Origin: Thiotrichales bacterium
GTDB lineage: Bacteria > Pseudomonadota > Gammaproteobacteria > J044
NCBI GenBank assembly: GCA_024762895.1
Contig: JANTGN010000079.1
Coordinates: forward strand, 1-11,070
Direction of reading: 5' to 3'
DNA length: 11,070 nucleotides
Position numbers and translations under genes: made by a program. Within the stretch, counting starts at the first letter, position 1; the number at the start of each line of letters is the position of its first letter. Under the pieces are notes generated by a model. The model saw only the letters and a program-made list of their open reading frames with translations, was not told the DNA's origin and did no database searches. This document shows positions 1 through 8,100 of this stretch, piece after piece.

Positions 1-1122
1 TTGACTGGCCCTCTCGCTGGTCTGAGTCGAGATACTGCGCATGGTTTCGATAGGACCATTCACACCGGCCACGACCTCATCCTGGCGCTCCGCAGCCTGC
101 GCCACGCCATCACTAAGCTCATTGACTCGATGAATCGAGTTAGCAATCTCGCTGAGTAGTCGTCCCGCCTCCTGGAAACGCTCCTCGGTTGCACCGGCCT
201 TGGTCTGGGCCGCACCCATGACCTCTACCGCATCACGGGCACCCTGTTGTAATAACCGGATGATTCCCTCGATATCTTCGGTGGATTTCTGTGTCCGGGT
301 CGCCAGTGTGCGCACCTCGTCCGCCACCACGGTAAATCCTCGACCCTGCTCGCCGGCACGGGCGGCCTCAATCGCTGCATTCAGGGCCAACAGGTTGGTC
401 TGCTCTGCGATTCCTCGAATCACGTCCATGAACACGCCAATACTATCACTCTTCTGTTCCAGGTCATGGACGACCTGGGAGGCCTGCTCGGTAGCCTTAC
501 CCAGCGATGAAATCGATACTATCGCCTCATTCGCAATTGCCGATCCCTCTGTGGCCTGCCCATCTGCCTGAGAAACAGAATCGGCCGCCTGCTGAGCCAT
601 GGCAGAGATCCGGTGAACACTTTCGCTCAATTCCGCCATGGCATGGGCCATCTGTTCGGTCTCGGACTGCTGTCCACTGGCGGCCAGGCTACTCTCTTCG
701 GCCAGTTGATTAATCTGATAAACCTGCTCCTCAAGTTAGCTAGTCGACTGACCAATCTGACCAATCATACTGCGCAGGTTCTCGGCCGAGCGATTAAAAC
801 TGCTCACAATCGTACCGATGAGATCATGGCTCTGCATGGAACACTGATGTGTGAAGTCATTGCGGCTAATCGCCTGAGCGACCTCAGATATCCGTGCCAG
901 GCGTTTGAGTAACACGATCTTACAAACGAAATAATTCGCGGCCCTAATGGAGAGTCCGGCCACCACGCAGCCCACTATGAAGCAGATCTTCATGCCCGGT
1001 TTCCAGTCAACGAAAAATTCTGCTTAAAGTGGAAATACCAGCCCCATCGCCAGACCAAAGAGCAGAAAGGATATAAACAAATTTCTCAGAATACCGGGGC
1101 TTATCGAACCGTCCCCAACAAT
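1..1122 (-). pseudogene. Methyl-accepting chemotaxis protein, interrupted by two in-frame stops; C-terminus beyond window
   Basis: Read on the minus strand in one frame, this stretch encodes a chemoreceptor: a hydrophobic N-terminal segment (about 1030-1090), a second one (about 935-990), a HAMP-like linker (LLKRLARISEVAQAIS, near 900) and a long signalling coiled coil. The conserved hairpin tip is intact (IAEQTNLLALNAAIEAARAG, around 350-420), followed by GRGFTVVADEVRTLA. Almost no periplasmic loop separates the two membrane segments, so the receptor would have sensed at the membrane or in the cytoplasm. The frame is broken by TAA at 1024-1026 and TAA at 736-738, yet the sequence on both sides stays in the same frame with no indels. 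No ATG, GTG or TTG starts the family-like N-terminus near 1100-1122; an ATT sits where a start could have been. The window edge cuts the C-terminal end. Known for the family: it signals to CheA/CheW. Inference: recently inactivated, or truncated to an 85-residue fragment (736-993) with no signalling domain. Confidence 0.85.
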
Positions 1123-1223
1123 TTATGCTTTAAGCCAATGATAGTCAGTATAACGTGAGAAACCAGGGAAACTTTAATCGCCACCCGTCGCACTGAATCA
1201 CCGGAATCTGAAAAGGAGTTTAT
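1123..1223. other. Intergenic gap between hydrolase and chemoreceptor remnant
   Basis: There is no gene here. A weak -10-like TATACT on the minus strand (1147-1152) could be the relic promoter of the chemoreceptor, but no good -35 partner lies 16-18 bases upstream of it. I see no hairpin with a T-run that would terminate the hydrolase transcript. Confidence 0.4.
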
Positions 1224-2924
1224 TTATTCACAGGCACCCGCTCTATATGCCTGAACCTCGGGTTGAGAACAGGCCATACAGCTGTTGGAATAGTTCTGAA
1301 AGACTCCGTTCTGATGCCGCGCACAGACGGGATCATATTGCTGTGTACAGACCTCCGGTCGTGGATTCGAGCAGGGTGTAAAGTCATTGCTAGTGGATGT
1401 TGTATTTTTATTCTCAACAGACCTGCTTACTGGCATAACTTCCTGAACAGCTGTTTTCGAAACGAAACTCAGTCCCATAAAATCAAGCACTCGCTGTTCC
1501 AGATAGGGGTAGAAAGGATTCCACCTGAGCCGTAGCATTCCCTCTGCGCCAATCTGAAGCACGCCACGCTCACCTCGCAAGGCCAGCTTACCTAATTCTA
1601 TTCCCGGGCTCTTGTGAGCATTGGGCCCACCATAGAGGGGATCATATTCAGAAATCGGCATCGCCACATGAGAGAGAGAATAAAGCCCCGAGGGCCAGTC
1701 AATATCAAGTGGGTGAACCTGCCAACTGGAACCCCCCTCCGACTTGATTTGTGCAATCACCCCATTGCCATCGTCACGTTCATTAGTAACCAGCGTGAAT
1801 GTATAGGGCTTAATGGAGTCATCAAAAAGACTATTGATTGGTGCTCGTGGACTCTCTTTAAGAAGGTTCTCTATTTCATAGATATGGTTGATATCAAAAA
1901 GCACCAGTTCATGGCCGGCCTTTGGCAAACGCTCAAATAAACCATGAACAACTGCAGGCACGGATACCGTGGCATCGACAATAGACTGAAAGGCCAGGAT
2001 GGGTGGCAGATCTTGAAGTTGATCGGTAGTCAGTCGATCCAGTTGATCCTGTATCGCCAGACTTATCCTGTACGACTGGTCTCCCGCGTTAATCGCAAAT
2101 GATCCATACTTATAGGGATCGTACTCGGGAAGGATAGCATTCCATGCCAGTTTATCGAGACCCAGTAGATGCCCCAGACGTGCCTGCCAGATGGCCAGCG
2201 CAGCAAACTTGGTGACACCAATGGCCGGTGAAATCAGGATCAGACCATCCACTTCAACGAGTGAATCATCACTTTGAGACTTCAGAGCGTGGTAAACAGC
2301 CAGGGCTGCCCCGTTGGAATATCCAACAATGTAGATTGGACTGTCGCCCAGTTCCTTACGTAAATGGTTTAAAGCCAGGTTGACTGCCGCTGCCATATCC
2401 TGCCAATGAACCTCAACCAGTCCGGAAGGTGCTGTACCATGACCCGGCAAACGCAAGCCCACTACCGAGGCCCCCATCTCATTCAAATGCTGGCCTAATA
2501 CCCTGAGACTATAGGGAGAGTCAGACATTCCATGTAATAGCAGTACCCCCGAATGAGATGTCCTGGCTTTCAGTTCAAAGGTCCTGTTCCAGTTGGTCGG
2601 CCAACGAGACGGGTCGGACAGGCTACCACTGTGATAGCGATTAATCAGTTTGCGGTCCTTGGGCTTAATCCGGTCATAGATCTTGGTATCAAGCTCTGTG
2701 AACAATCGTTCTTCTAACGCCAGATACCCTTCCAGATCCCGAATCGGTGCGTCGGCCGTGTATTCCTCTTCAAGAATCTCCTTATGCCATAGATGAAGGT
2801 CTGGTCGATTATCCAGGTAAGAGATAAAAACAGCGATCAACACCAGAAAGCCGCCCACCAGCCCGCAAGTCAATACCCTTATCAAATGCTTCAACAAATA
2901 TAGCGGTTTATCTATGACTCTCAT
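1224..2924 (-). CDS. Membrane-anchored alpha/beta hydrolase with C-terminal Kazal-like domain
   Basis: A 566-residue serine hydrolase. Residues 1-16 carry Lys/Arg and 17-36 form one membrane helix, so the rest should face the periplasm. The hydrolase core shows the oxyanion-hole motif HG (131-132), the nucleophile elbow GYSNG with Ser203, and a probable acid Asp317 (SIVDATV). The catalytic His is probably His419 in LSHVAMP; His347 is the alternative. After a low-complexity Ser/Thr/Asn linker (about 500-515) come six cysteines, C518, C526, C534, C549, C552 and C565. C2-x7-C3, Tyr545-x3-C4, C4-x2-C5 and C5-x12-C6 match the Kazal pattern. The only other cysteine is C20 in the membrane helix, which fits disulfides formed in the periplasm. 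The substrate is unknown; an ester or lipid is plausible. The gene starts 24 bases after the mscK stop with no clear Shine-Dalgarno, so it probably depends on mscK transcription. The fold is confident, the exact activity is not. Confidence 0.88.
   Translation of the reverse strand: MRVIDKPLYLLKHLIRVLTCGLVGGFLVLIAVFISYLDNRPDLHLWHKEILEEEYTADAPIRDLEGYLALEERLFTELDTKIYDRIKPKDRKLINRYHSGSLSDPSRWPTNWNRTFELKARTSHSGVLLLHGMSDSPYSLRVLGQHLNEMGASVVGLRLPGHGTAPSGLVEVHWQDMAAAVNLALNHLRKELGDSPIYIVGYSNGAALAVYHALKSQSDDSLVEVDGLILISPAIGVTKFAALAIWQARLGHLLGLDKLAWNAILPEYDPYKYGSFAINAGDQSYRISLAIQDQLDRLTTDQLQDLPPILAFQSIVDATVSVPAVVHGLFERLPKAGHELVLFDINHIYEIENLLKESPRAPINSLFDDSIKPYTFTLVTNERDDGNGVIAQIKSEGGSSWQVHPLDIDWPSGLYSLSHVAMPISEYDPLYGGPNAHKSPGIELGKLALRGERGVLQIGAEGMLRLRWNPFYPYLEQRVLDFMGLSFVSKTAVQEVMPVSRSVENKNTTSTSNDFTPCSNPRPEVCTQQYDPVCARHQNGVFQNYSNSCMACSQPEVQAYRAGACE
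1227..1373 (-). other. Kazal-like six-cysteine domain encoded at the hydrolase C-terminus
   Basis: This is the domain segment covering roughly residues 518-566 of the hydrolase. The cysteine spacing C-x7-C-x7-C-x14-C-x2-C-x12-C, with Tyr four residues before the fourth cysteine, matches the Kazal serine-protease-inhibitor fold. The YDPVCA stretch before the third cysteine resembles the APVCG of typical Kazal domains. Whether it inhibits a protease, binds a surface or only stabilises the enzyme cannot be told from sequence. Confidence 0.7.
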
Positions 2925-2948
2925 ATCGATATGAATATTTCGTGGATT

Positions 2949-5900
2949 TCAGGGTTTTTCTGGTATGTCTTTATCTCTATGATGAAGCCGTATATCCAGG
3001 GGCTGAGTAGTATCCAGATGTACATCCCTTTGTGGGAAGGAAATCACGATACCGGCCTCATTGAATTTTGTATTAATTGCTTCATGCAACTGTGAAACCA
3101 CCAGCAGGCGATCCTCAATCGTACCCAGAAATGCCCTGAGCTCCAGATTTAGTGAATTATCACCAAACAGGGTAAAGATCACATAATGTTTTGGATCATC
3201 AAGGACAAACTTATTTTCAGAGGCAGCCTCTACCATTAGCTTCATCGCCTTCTGCACATCACTGCCATAGGCAATACCCACGGGTACGTGAACTCGAGTA
3301 ATCGGATCCGACAATGACCAGTTAAGCAGGCGATTGGTTATAAACTCCTTATTAGGAACCAGTAACTCCTTCCTGTCCCAGTTACGTATGGTGGTTGCCC
3401 GAATCTGGATCTTTGTCACCACGCCATCGGTATCACCAATGGTCACAACGTCACCGACCCTGATAGGCCGTTCAAAAAGAATAATCAGGCCAGAAATAAA
3501 GTTCGCCACAATCTCCTGCAGGCCAAAACCGATACCTACTGTCAGTGCTGCCGCCAGCCACTGTATCTTAGACCAGCTAAAACCAATGACCTGTAAGGCG
3601 TACAAGACTCCTATTGTTCCAATGGTATAGCTGACCAGGGCCTTGGCTGCATAGCGGCTGCCCGGCGTCATATCCAGTCGCTGTAGCAATATGATCTCAA
3701 GTAGCGATGGCAATCGTTTAATAGCCAGGATCGTCACGACAATAATCAGCAAGGTAAAGGCAACATCAACCAGAGTAACCGGTATATTCTCCTCTACCCC
3801 GGACACTGTCGCCGAGCGAGTCCATAGCACCACATCTTCAAAGATACTAAATGCGGGAAAAAGATCTGACCAGATAAACCAGAGCCCTGCCAGACCAGCC
3901 AGCCCCAAAGCAAGATTTAGCAGTTTCTTACTCTCTACACTCAGGGCATTAAGATCCACCTGAGCCTCTTCAACGCTCAACACCCCTTCATCAGATAGTG
4001 TCGGAACTTCTTCACCGGCCTCCCTTGCTTTCTCTTCCGCCTGTACTCGAGCCGCCTCCCGCCGCTCTATGGCAGCCTTGAGGGCCAGCCTACGATGCAT
4101 GAGTAATAACCAACGTAACGCAAATTGCTGTATAAGAACCAGGTCAAGAATTAGCCACAGGGTAGTAGTCATTTTAATCAGGAGTGTACCTGCGGTATAG
4201 ATATAGCCATCAACAGCCAGACCAGCAAAGACCAGCGGCCCTCCCACCACTAACGAAAACCATAGATATCTCAAGCGTGTGAGTGTCGATTTCGGATGCC
4301 GATCCAGGTATTGATGAAAGGCCCCTCGCCTGGGGTGAAACACCTGAAAAAGAAAAAAGGCCAGGGCAACCAGTAATACTATAAATGCCAAAATGGCCAG
4401 CGCCCCCCCCTGGGTGACCGGAGCCACTCTTATTGACAACATGGCAACAAATGCACTGATCATGGCAATTAATGTGAATCGGTGTAGTTCTTTACGTAAC
4501 AGACTCAGGCTGGACTCAGGCCATTTAAAATGAGCATCGGCCAGCCCATGAGGGAGGCATATCATTTTAAAGGCTCGCAATGAGAACAGCGCGATGGATA
4601 GACGTAACAGCACTTCACCCACCGCCCGGCTGAAATCAGTTGACTGTAACGACTCCTGAAGTAACGCACCAACGATAGCTAGCAATAATGGCCACTGTGC
4701 TGCGAGTAATACTGTCAGCAATATAGCCTCAAAGGTATAACTTAATTTATCCGTTGAAACCTTTTTAAGATTAACAGCCGTTGCCTCTAAGGCCGCCAGC
4801 ATAGATCGCCTTTTCCACTGAAGTATTAAAAACACCAGGATGAACAGATAAAAATAAGGGTTGCTTATCGCTGTCTTAATAAGATCATTAAAGGTATCGA
4901 TCCAGCTTTTGGGAGAAAGAACCACAGCAATATCGCTAGGTATGTGGTTAACAGCAGCCCGACTAACCGGAGCAGTACTACGTATCCACAGGAGATGTTC
5001 AGCTAAAAAGTTATCGTAGGCCTCAGAGGTTTCGAGTAGTTTTCTTTGCGCCTGATCCAGTTCACCCAGTGAACGTAGGTAGGCCTCATCTGCAGAAATC
5101 GCCTTATCCAGCAGCTCTCGCTTTCTAAGGAGCAGGTCTCTCAACTCTGCTTTTATGGGCTCGATGCCCTCCTGATCGAGGTTTTCAGCCATACGTTCAA
5201 CTTCGGCGTCAACATCAGTCAATTTACTGCGTTCTTCATTAAAATCGATCTGGCGGAGCACCGATGCAACGTTCAACTGCTCCCTGATCTTCGCCTCCTT
5301 GCGATACGCCCTGAGATCCGGTAAGGCCTGCCGTTGTTCCTGAAGCAATTGCCCCAGGATTTGCCCCAGGCCTGCTATTTCCAGCTTTTTCTGAGCACGA
5401 TTATATTCCGACTCAATACGGTTCGCTTCTTCGCTGACACGGTCGATCTGAGAAGTAACATATTGTCTGGTAGCCGCCAGAGAAAACAGTACCTGACTCA
5501 GGGCAGTATTTTCTTCTGCCACCACATGAAGAATGGCGGGCTTTCCCACCGTCTCATCAGTGATGGCTTCCGACTCTGCGACAGCCGCCTGAGCCTCCTG
5601 GTGCCGTCGTTCATTAACCAGCTCAGTAAGAAGATCTATCCGTTTGTTAATACGGCTGAGATTATGTCTTGCCAAATCACGCTGAGCCTTGAGCAAGTCA
5701 ATGCGCATTGGCTGACTCAGGAGCTCCTGATCCAGCATATGCACCTTTTCACTGAGTACTAATCGTTCCGACTCCATAACCCATCGCTTTGCCTGGATCA
5801 CATCTTTCGGATCACCACTGGCTGGTGGTAAATTCAATTCCCTGGCCAGGCCCTCCTGTCTCTGCTGAGCATCGGTCAGTTGCTGTCTTGCCTCCACAGG

Positions 5901-6380
5901 ACGGTTCGCCTGATCGATCAATTTTTGTTCAATCTCCGAGAGTTTCGCGCTCACCGCAGCCTGGTTAGCCTTTTCTGTAAGCAGTTGCTGTTCGATGTCT
6001 TTCAGAGACGTTTTATCGTTAATATCCAGGGTGACTTCAGGCTCTTTCTTGATTTTCTCCTCAAGTTCCCGCCGAATTTTGCGTGCCTCGCCAGCCGCTG
6101 TTTTTCTTGCTAGTTCATATTCAGTAGCGGCTCGCAGATTAGCATTGGCTTTTTCAAGATTAGTTAGTGTTTTCTGGTAAAGGTCATTTATTTTTTTCCT
6201 GGTCTCTTCATCAAGGTCCGTTGCCCCTTCAAGTTCCTGCATTTTGCTCTTGATAACTTCGGAGTTAACGGTAGAAGTAAAACCACTCGGGGTGGCTGTT
6301 GTATCAGCGTATGCCACAGCAAGAAAAAGTAAGAACGCTATAAGACTGATCGGCCTAACAAGCGCAGGCATACTGATCAT
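2949..6380 (-). CDS. mscK: MscK/MscM-type mechanosensitive channel
   Basis: A 1143-residue inner-membrane channel that opens under membrane tension to release solutes during hypo-osmotic shock (family knowledge; E. coli MscK and MscM are about 1100 residues). I chose the ATG at 6378-6380 rather than one 20 codons upstream because an AGGAG lies 8 bases before it and the protein then begins with a clean signal peptide ending AYA (cleavage after residue 25). Residues about 30-460 are a charged periplasmic coiled-coil domain. Membrane helices run from about 505 to 770, and a charged cytoplasmic linker with Glu/Arg-rich helices covers about 770-815. The MscS-like core follows: pore helix around GIGFGLQ (Gly953-Gln955), then ERPIRVGD, and the beta and C-terminal domains up to about 1120. 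Choosing between MscK and MscM orthology needs a tree. cysS lies upstream on the same strand and the hydrolase follows closely. Confidence 0.93.
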   Translation of the reverse strand: MISMPALVRPISLIAFLLFLAVAYADTTATPSGFTSTVNSEVIKSKMQELEGATDLDEETRKKINDLYQKTLTNLEKANANLRAATEYELARKTAAGEARKIRRELEEKIKKEPEVTLDINDKTSLKDIEQQLLTEKANQAAVSAKLSEIEQKLIDQANRPVEARQQLTDAQQRQEGLARELNLPPASGDPKDVIQAKRWVMESERLVLSEKVHMLDQELLSQPMRIDLLKAQRDLARHNLSRINKRIDLLTELVNERRHQEAQAAVAESEAITDETVGKPAILHVVAEENTALSQVLFSLAATRQYVTSQIDRVSEEANRIESEYNRAQKKLEIAGLGQILGQLLQEQRQALPDLRAYRKEAKIREQLNVASVLRQIDFNEERSKLTDVDAEVERMAENLDQEGIEPIKAELRDLLLRKRELLDKAISADEAYLRSLGELDQAQRKLLETSEAYDNFLAEHLLWIRSTAPVSRAAVNHIPSDIAVVLSPKSWIDTFNDLIKTAISNPYFYLFILVFLILQWKRRSMLAALEATAVNLKKVSTDKLSYTFEAILLTVLLAAQWPLLLAIVGALLQESLQSTDFSRAVGEVLLRLSIALFSLRAFKMICLPHGLADAHFKWPESSLSLLRKELHRFTLIAMISAFVAMLSIRVAPVTQGGALAILAFIVLLVALAFFLFQVFHPRRGAFHQYLDRHPKSTLTRLRYLWFSLVVGGPLVFAGLAVDGYIYTAGTLLIKMTTTLWLILDLVLIQQFALRWLLLMHRRLALKAAIERREAARVQAEEKAREAGEEVPTLSDEGVLSVEEAQVDLNALSVESKKLLNLALGLAGLAGLWFIWSDLFPAFSIFEDVVLWTRSATVSGVEENIPVTLVDVAFTLLIIVVTILAIKRLPSLLEIILLQRLDMTPGSRYAAKALVSYTIGTIGVLYALQVIGFSWSKIQWLAAALTVGIGFGLQEIVANFISGLIILFERPIRVGDVVTIGDTDGVVTKIQIRATTIRNWDRKELLVPNKEFITNRLLNWSLSDPITRVHVPVGIAYGSDVQKAMKLMVEAASENKFVLDDPKHYVIFTLFGDNSLNLELRAFLGTIEDRLLVVSQLHEAINTKFNEAGIVISFPQRDVHLDTTQPLDIRLHHRDKDIPEKP

Positions 6381-6542
6381 AATGAGGACTCCTGAACAAT
6401 GAAGATAGTTGAACAAGCAGACTGTACTAATAGCGCCCAACTCAGTTTAGGAGCCAGGTTCAACAATTCACCAAATACCCAGTTGTAAAAATACAGTAAC
6501 ATCAGTTACAAGGATAATAGATACTACCCTTAGCCGCTATGT
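6381..6542. other. Gap between cysS and mscK
   Basis: This 162-base AT-rich gap follows the cysS stop. Reading the minus strand, a short GTAAC-TGAT-GTTAC hairpin (6495-6508) is followed by TGTATTTTTA. It could be a weak terminator for cysS, but a 5-bp stem is poor evidence. No convincing sigma70 promoter for mscK was found, although the gap is large enough to hold one. Confidence 0.35.
6389..6393 (-). promoter_or_regulatory. Ribosome binding site deciding the mscK start
   Basis: On the minus strand AGGAG stands 8 bases before the ATG at 6378-6380. The upstream in-frame ATG at 6438-6440 would add 20 residues that spoil the signal peptide, so this site favours the shorter protein. Confidence 0.7.
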
Positions 6543-7931
6543 CTACTGCCTGCGCCAGCTGGTGCCCTGAGCGCCGTCTTCCAGGATAATACCGGCCTCC
6601 TGAAGCCGATCTCGAATTCGGTCGGACTCGGCCCAGTTCTTGTCCTGTCGGGCCTGCTGGCGAGCCTCGATTAGATCCTCGATCTCGATATCGCTCAAAC
6701 CATGCCCTGTGCCTGAATCACCCCCCTTGAGGTAGGTCTCCGGATCCGTCTGAAGCAATCCCAGTACAGAACCCAGTTGACATAAGAGTGAAGCCAGCCC
6801 TGCTGCCCTCTGAGAGTCCGCCTCTCTTGCTTTGTTGATCTCACGGGCCAGATCGAACAGAACGGCCATGGCCTCGGCGGTATTGAAATCGTCATCCATG
6901 GCCGCCTGGAAGCGGGCCTCATAATTTCCATCATCCAGAGGCTGCGCATCATCCAGACCACGCAAGGCCGTATAGAGCCGAGTCAACGCCTGGCGTGCAT
7001 GATCCAGCTGCTCATCGGAATAATTCAGTGGGCTACGGTAATGGCTACTAAGAATGAAGGCCCGAATCTCTTCACCCTGATAACGTTCCAGCACCTCGCG
7101 CAGGGTAAAGAAATTACCCAGGGACTTGGACATCTTTTCCTCATTGATGCGCACAAATCCGTTATGCATCCAGTAATTTACAAAGTGTTCGCCCGTGCAG
7201 CCCTCACTTTGTGCGATTTCGTTCTCATGGTGCGGGAACTGTAGATCCAGACCACCCCCATGGATATCGAAATGATTGCCCAGAAAGCGTGTCGACATGG
7301 CGGAGCACTCGATGTGCCAGCCTGGCCGGCCCTGGCCCCAGGGCGAATCCCACATCGGCTCATCGGGCTTGGCGGGTTTCCAGAGCACGAAATCCAGCGG
7401 GTCTTGCTTGGCCTCATCGACCTCGACCCGACTACCGGCCTGCAGGTCATCCAGATTCTTATGTGACAGCTTGCCATAGTCAGGAAAGGACTTGACCGAA
7501 TAGTAAACATCCCCGTTTTCCGCCTGGTAGGCCAGACCCTTTTCTTCCAGGATACTGATCATGTCCAGGATGGCGTCGATGTTGTCGGTGGCCTTGGGCT
7601 CCAGATCAGGCTGCAGCACGCCAATGGCCTCAGCATCTTCATGCATGGCCTCGATAAATCGCTGGGTCAGGGCATGAAACTCTTCACCATTTTCCAGGGC
7701 GCGTTTAATAATCTTATCGTCGATATCGGTGATATTGCGTACATAGGTGACATCATACCCCCGGTAGCGGAGGTATCGATAAACCACATCAAACACGACG
7801 AGTACGCGTGCATGCCCTACATGACAATAGTCGTAAACCGTCATACCACAGACATACATCCTGACCTTCCCGGGCTCTATGGGGATAAAGGTTTCTTTTT
7901 GCTTACTCAGACTGTTGTAAATCTTCAACAT
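6543..7931 (-). CDS. cysS: Cysteinyl-tRNA synthetase
   Basis: Charges tRNA-Cys with cysteine in the cytoplasm, using ATP (class I aminoacyl-tRNA synthetase). The start at 7929-7931 (MLKIYNSL) gives 462 residues and aligns by eye with the E. coli enzyme (461 residues). A longer ORF with 16 extra codons starts further upstream, but those codons resemble nothing in the family. All key residues are visible: zinc ligands Cys28, Cys209, His234 and Glu238; the HIGH signature as HVGH (37-40); KMSKS at 266-270; the WHIECSAM block; and the conserved end GTSWRR. A modest AGGG lies about 9 bases before the chosen ATG. It is divergent from ppiB, as in E. coli. No defect is seen and the identification is near certain. 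Confidence 0.98.
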   Translation of the reverse strand: MLKIYNSLSKQKETFIPIEPGKVRMYVCGMTVYDYCHVGHARVLVVFDVVYRYLRYRGYDVTYVRNITDIDDKIIKRALENGEEFHALTQRFIEAMHEDAEAIGVLQPDLEPKATDNIDAILDMISILEEKGLAYQAENGDVYYSVKSFPDYGKLSHKNLDDLQAGSRVEVDEAKQDPLDFVLWKPAKPDEPMWDSPWGQGRPGWHIECSAMSTRFLGNHFDIHGGGLDLQFPHHENEIAQSEGCTGEHFVNYWMHNGFVRINEEKMSKSLGNFFTLREVLERYQGEEIRAFILSSHYRSPLNYSDEQLDHARQALTRLYTALRGLDDAQPLDDGNYEARFQAAMDDDFNTAEAMAVLFDLAREINKAREADSQRAAGLASLLCQLGSVLGLLQTDPETYLKGGDSGTGHGLSDIEIEDLIEARQQARQDKNWAESDRIRDRLQEAGIILEDGAQGTSWRRQ

Positions 7932-7968
7932 TGAATCCAACCCTGAAAAGGCCATGCATTTCGGCCAT
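7903..7968 (-). other. Possible upstream ORF overlapping the cysS start
   Basis: An ATG at 7966-7968 opens a 21-codon frame that ends in TAA at 7903-7905, inside the first 29 bases of cysS and out of frame with it. It has no good ribosome binding site, and the peptide is not rich in cysteine as a classical cysteine-sensing leader would be. It may be chance. I list it because it lies in the probable leader and overlaps a hairpin. Confidence 0.15.
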
Positions 7969-7976
7969 GATGGCCG
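7962..7976. promoter_or_regulatory. Perfect palindrome in the cysS leader
   Basis: CGGCCAT-G-ATGGCCG is a perfect 7+1+7 inverted repeat located 31-45 bases upstream of the cysS ATG. As RNA it would fold into a 6-bp GC-rich stem with a 3-base loop. A further GGCCAT at 7950-7955 could compete for pairing. It could be an operator, a leader hairpin or chance. Confidence 0.3.
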
Positions 7977-7996
7977 CACGAGATGATCAAACCCTA

Positions 7997-8002
7997 TTTA
8001 TA
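7997..8002 (-). promoter_or_regulatory. Candidate -10 element for cysS
   Basis: The minus strand reads TATAAA here, about 65 bases upstream of the cysS ATG. The -35 region at the proper distance is poor, so this rests on the -10 match and its position alone. Transcription would begin near 7990, leaving a leader of about 60 bases that includes the palindrome. Confidence 0.3.
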
Positions 8003-8035
8003 CCAAGCGCCGAAGCATAACGGAAAGCACCCGGT

Positions 8036-8065
8036 TTGCGAAGCCTGGGCAAAAGATCCTATGAT
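8036..8065 (+). promoter_or_regulatory. Candidate sigma70 promoter for ppiB-lpxH
   Basis: TTGCGA (8036-8041, four of six matches to TTGACA), an 18-base spacer and TATGAT (8060-8065, five of six matches to TATAAT) precede ppiB. The transcript would start near 8072, about 29 bases before the ATG. Confidence 0.45.
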
Positions 8066-8100
8066 GCGACACTTTCAAGCCCACCATCAGGAGTAACTAG

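Noticed and set aside
736..1026. Stop-codon reassignment (TAA read as an amino acid) to explain the interrupted chemoreceptor
   Set aside because: TAA is used as the normal terminator of the hydrolase and the lipoprotein in the same window, and no other gene contains an internal TAA.
5350..5370. Direct repeat TTGCCCCAGG inside mscK
   Set aside because: Two adjacent copies encode a repeated Leu-Gly-Gln motif of the coiled coil; this is coding repetition, not a separate element.
5334..5762. A 142-codon plus-strand frame within mscK
   Set aside because: It is antisense to the periplasmic coiled-coil region of the channel; its composition reflects the reverse of that repeat-rich sequence.
6495..6508. 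Rho-independent terminator after cysS
   Set aside because: The stem is only 5 bp, AT-rich, and the T-run is broken; not strong enough to list as a terminator.
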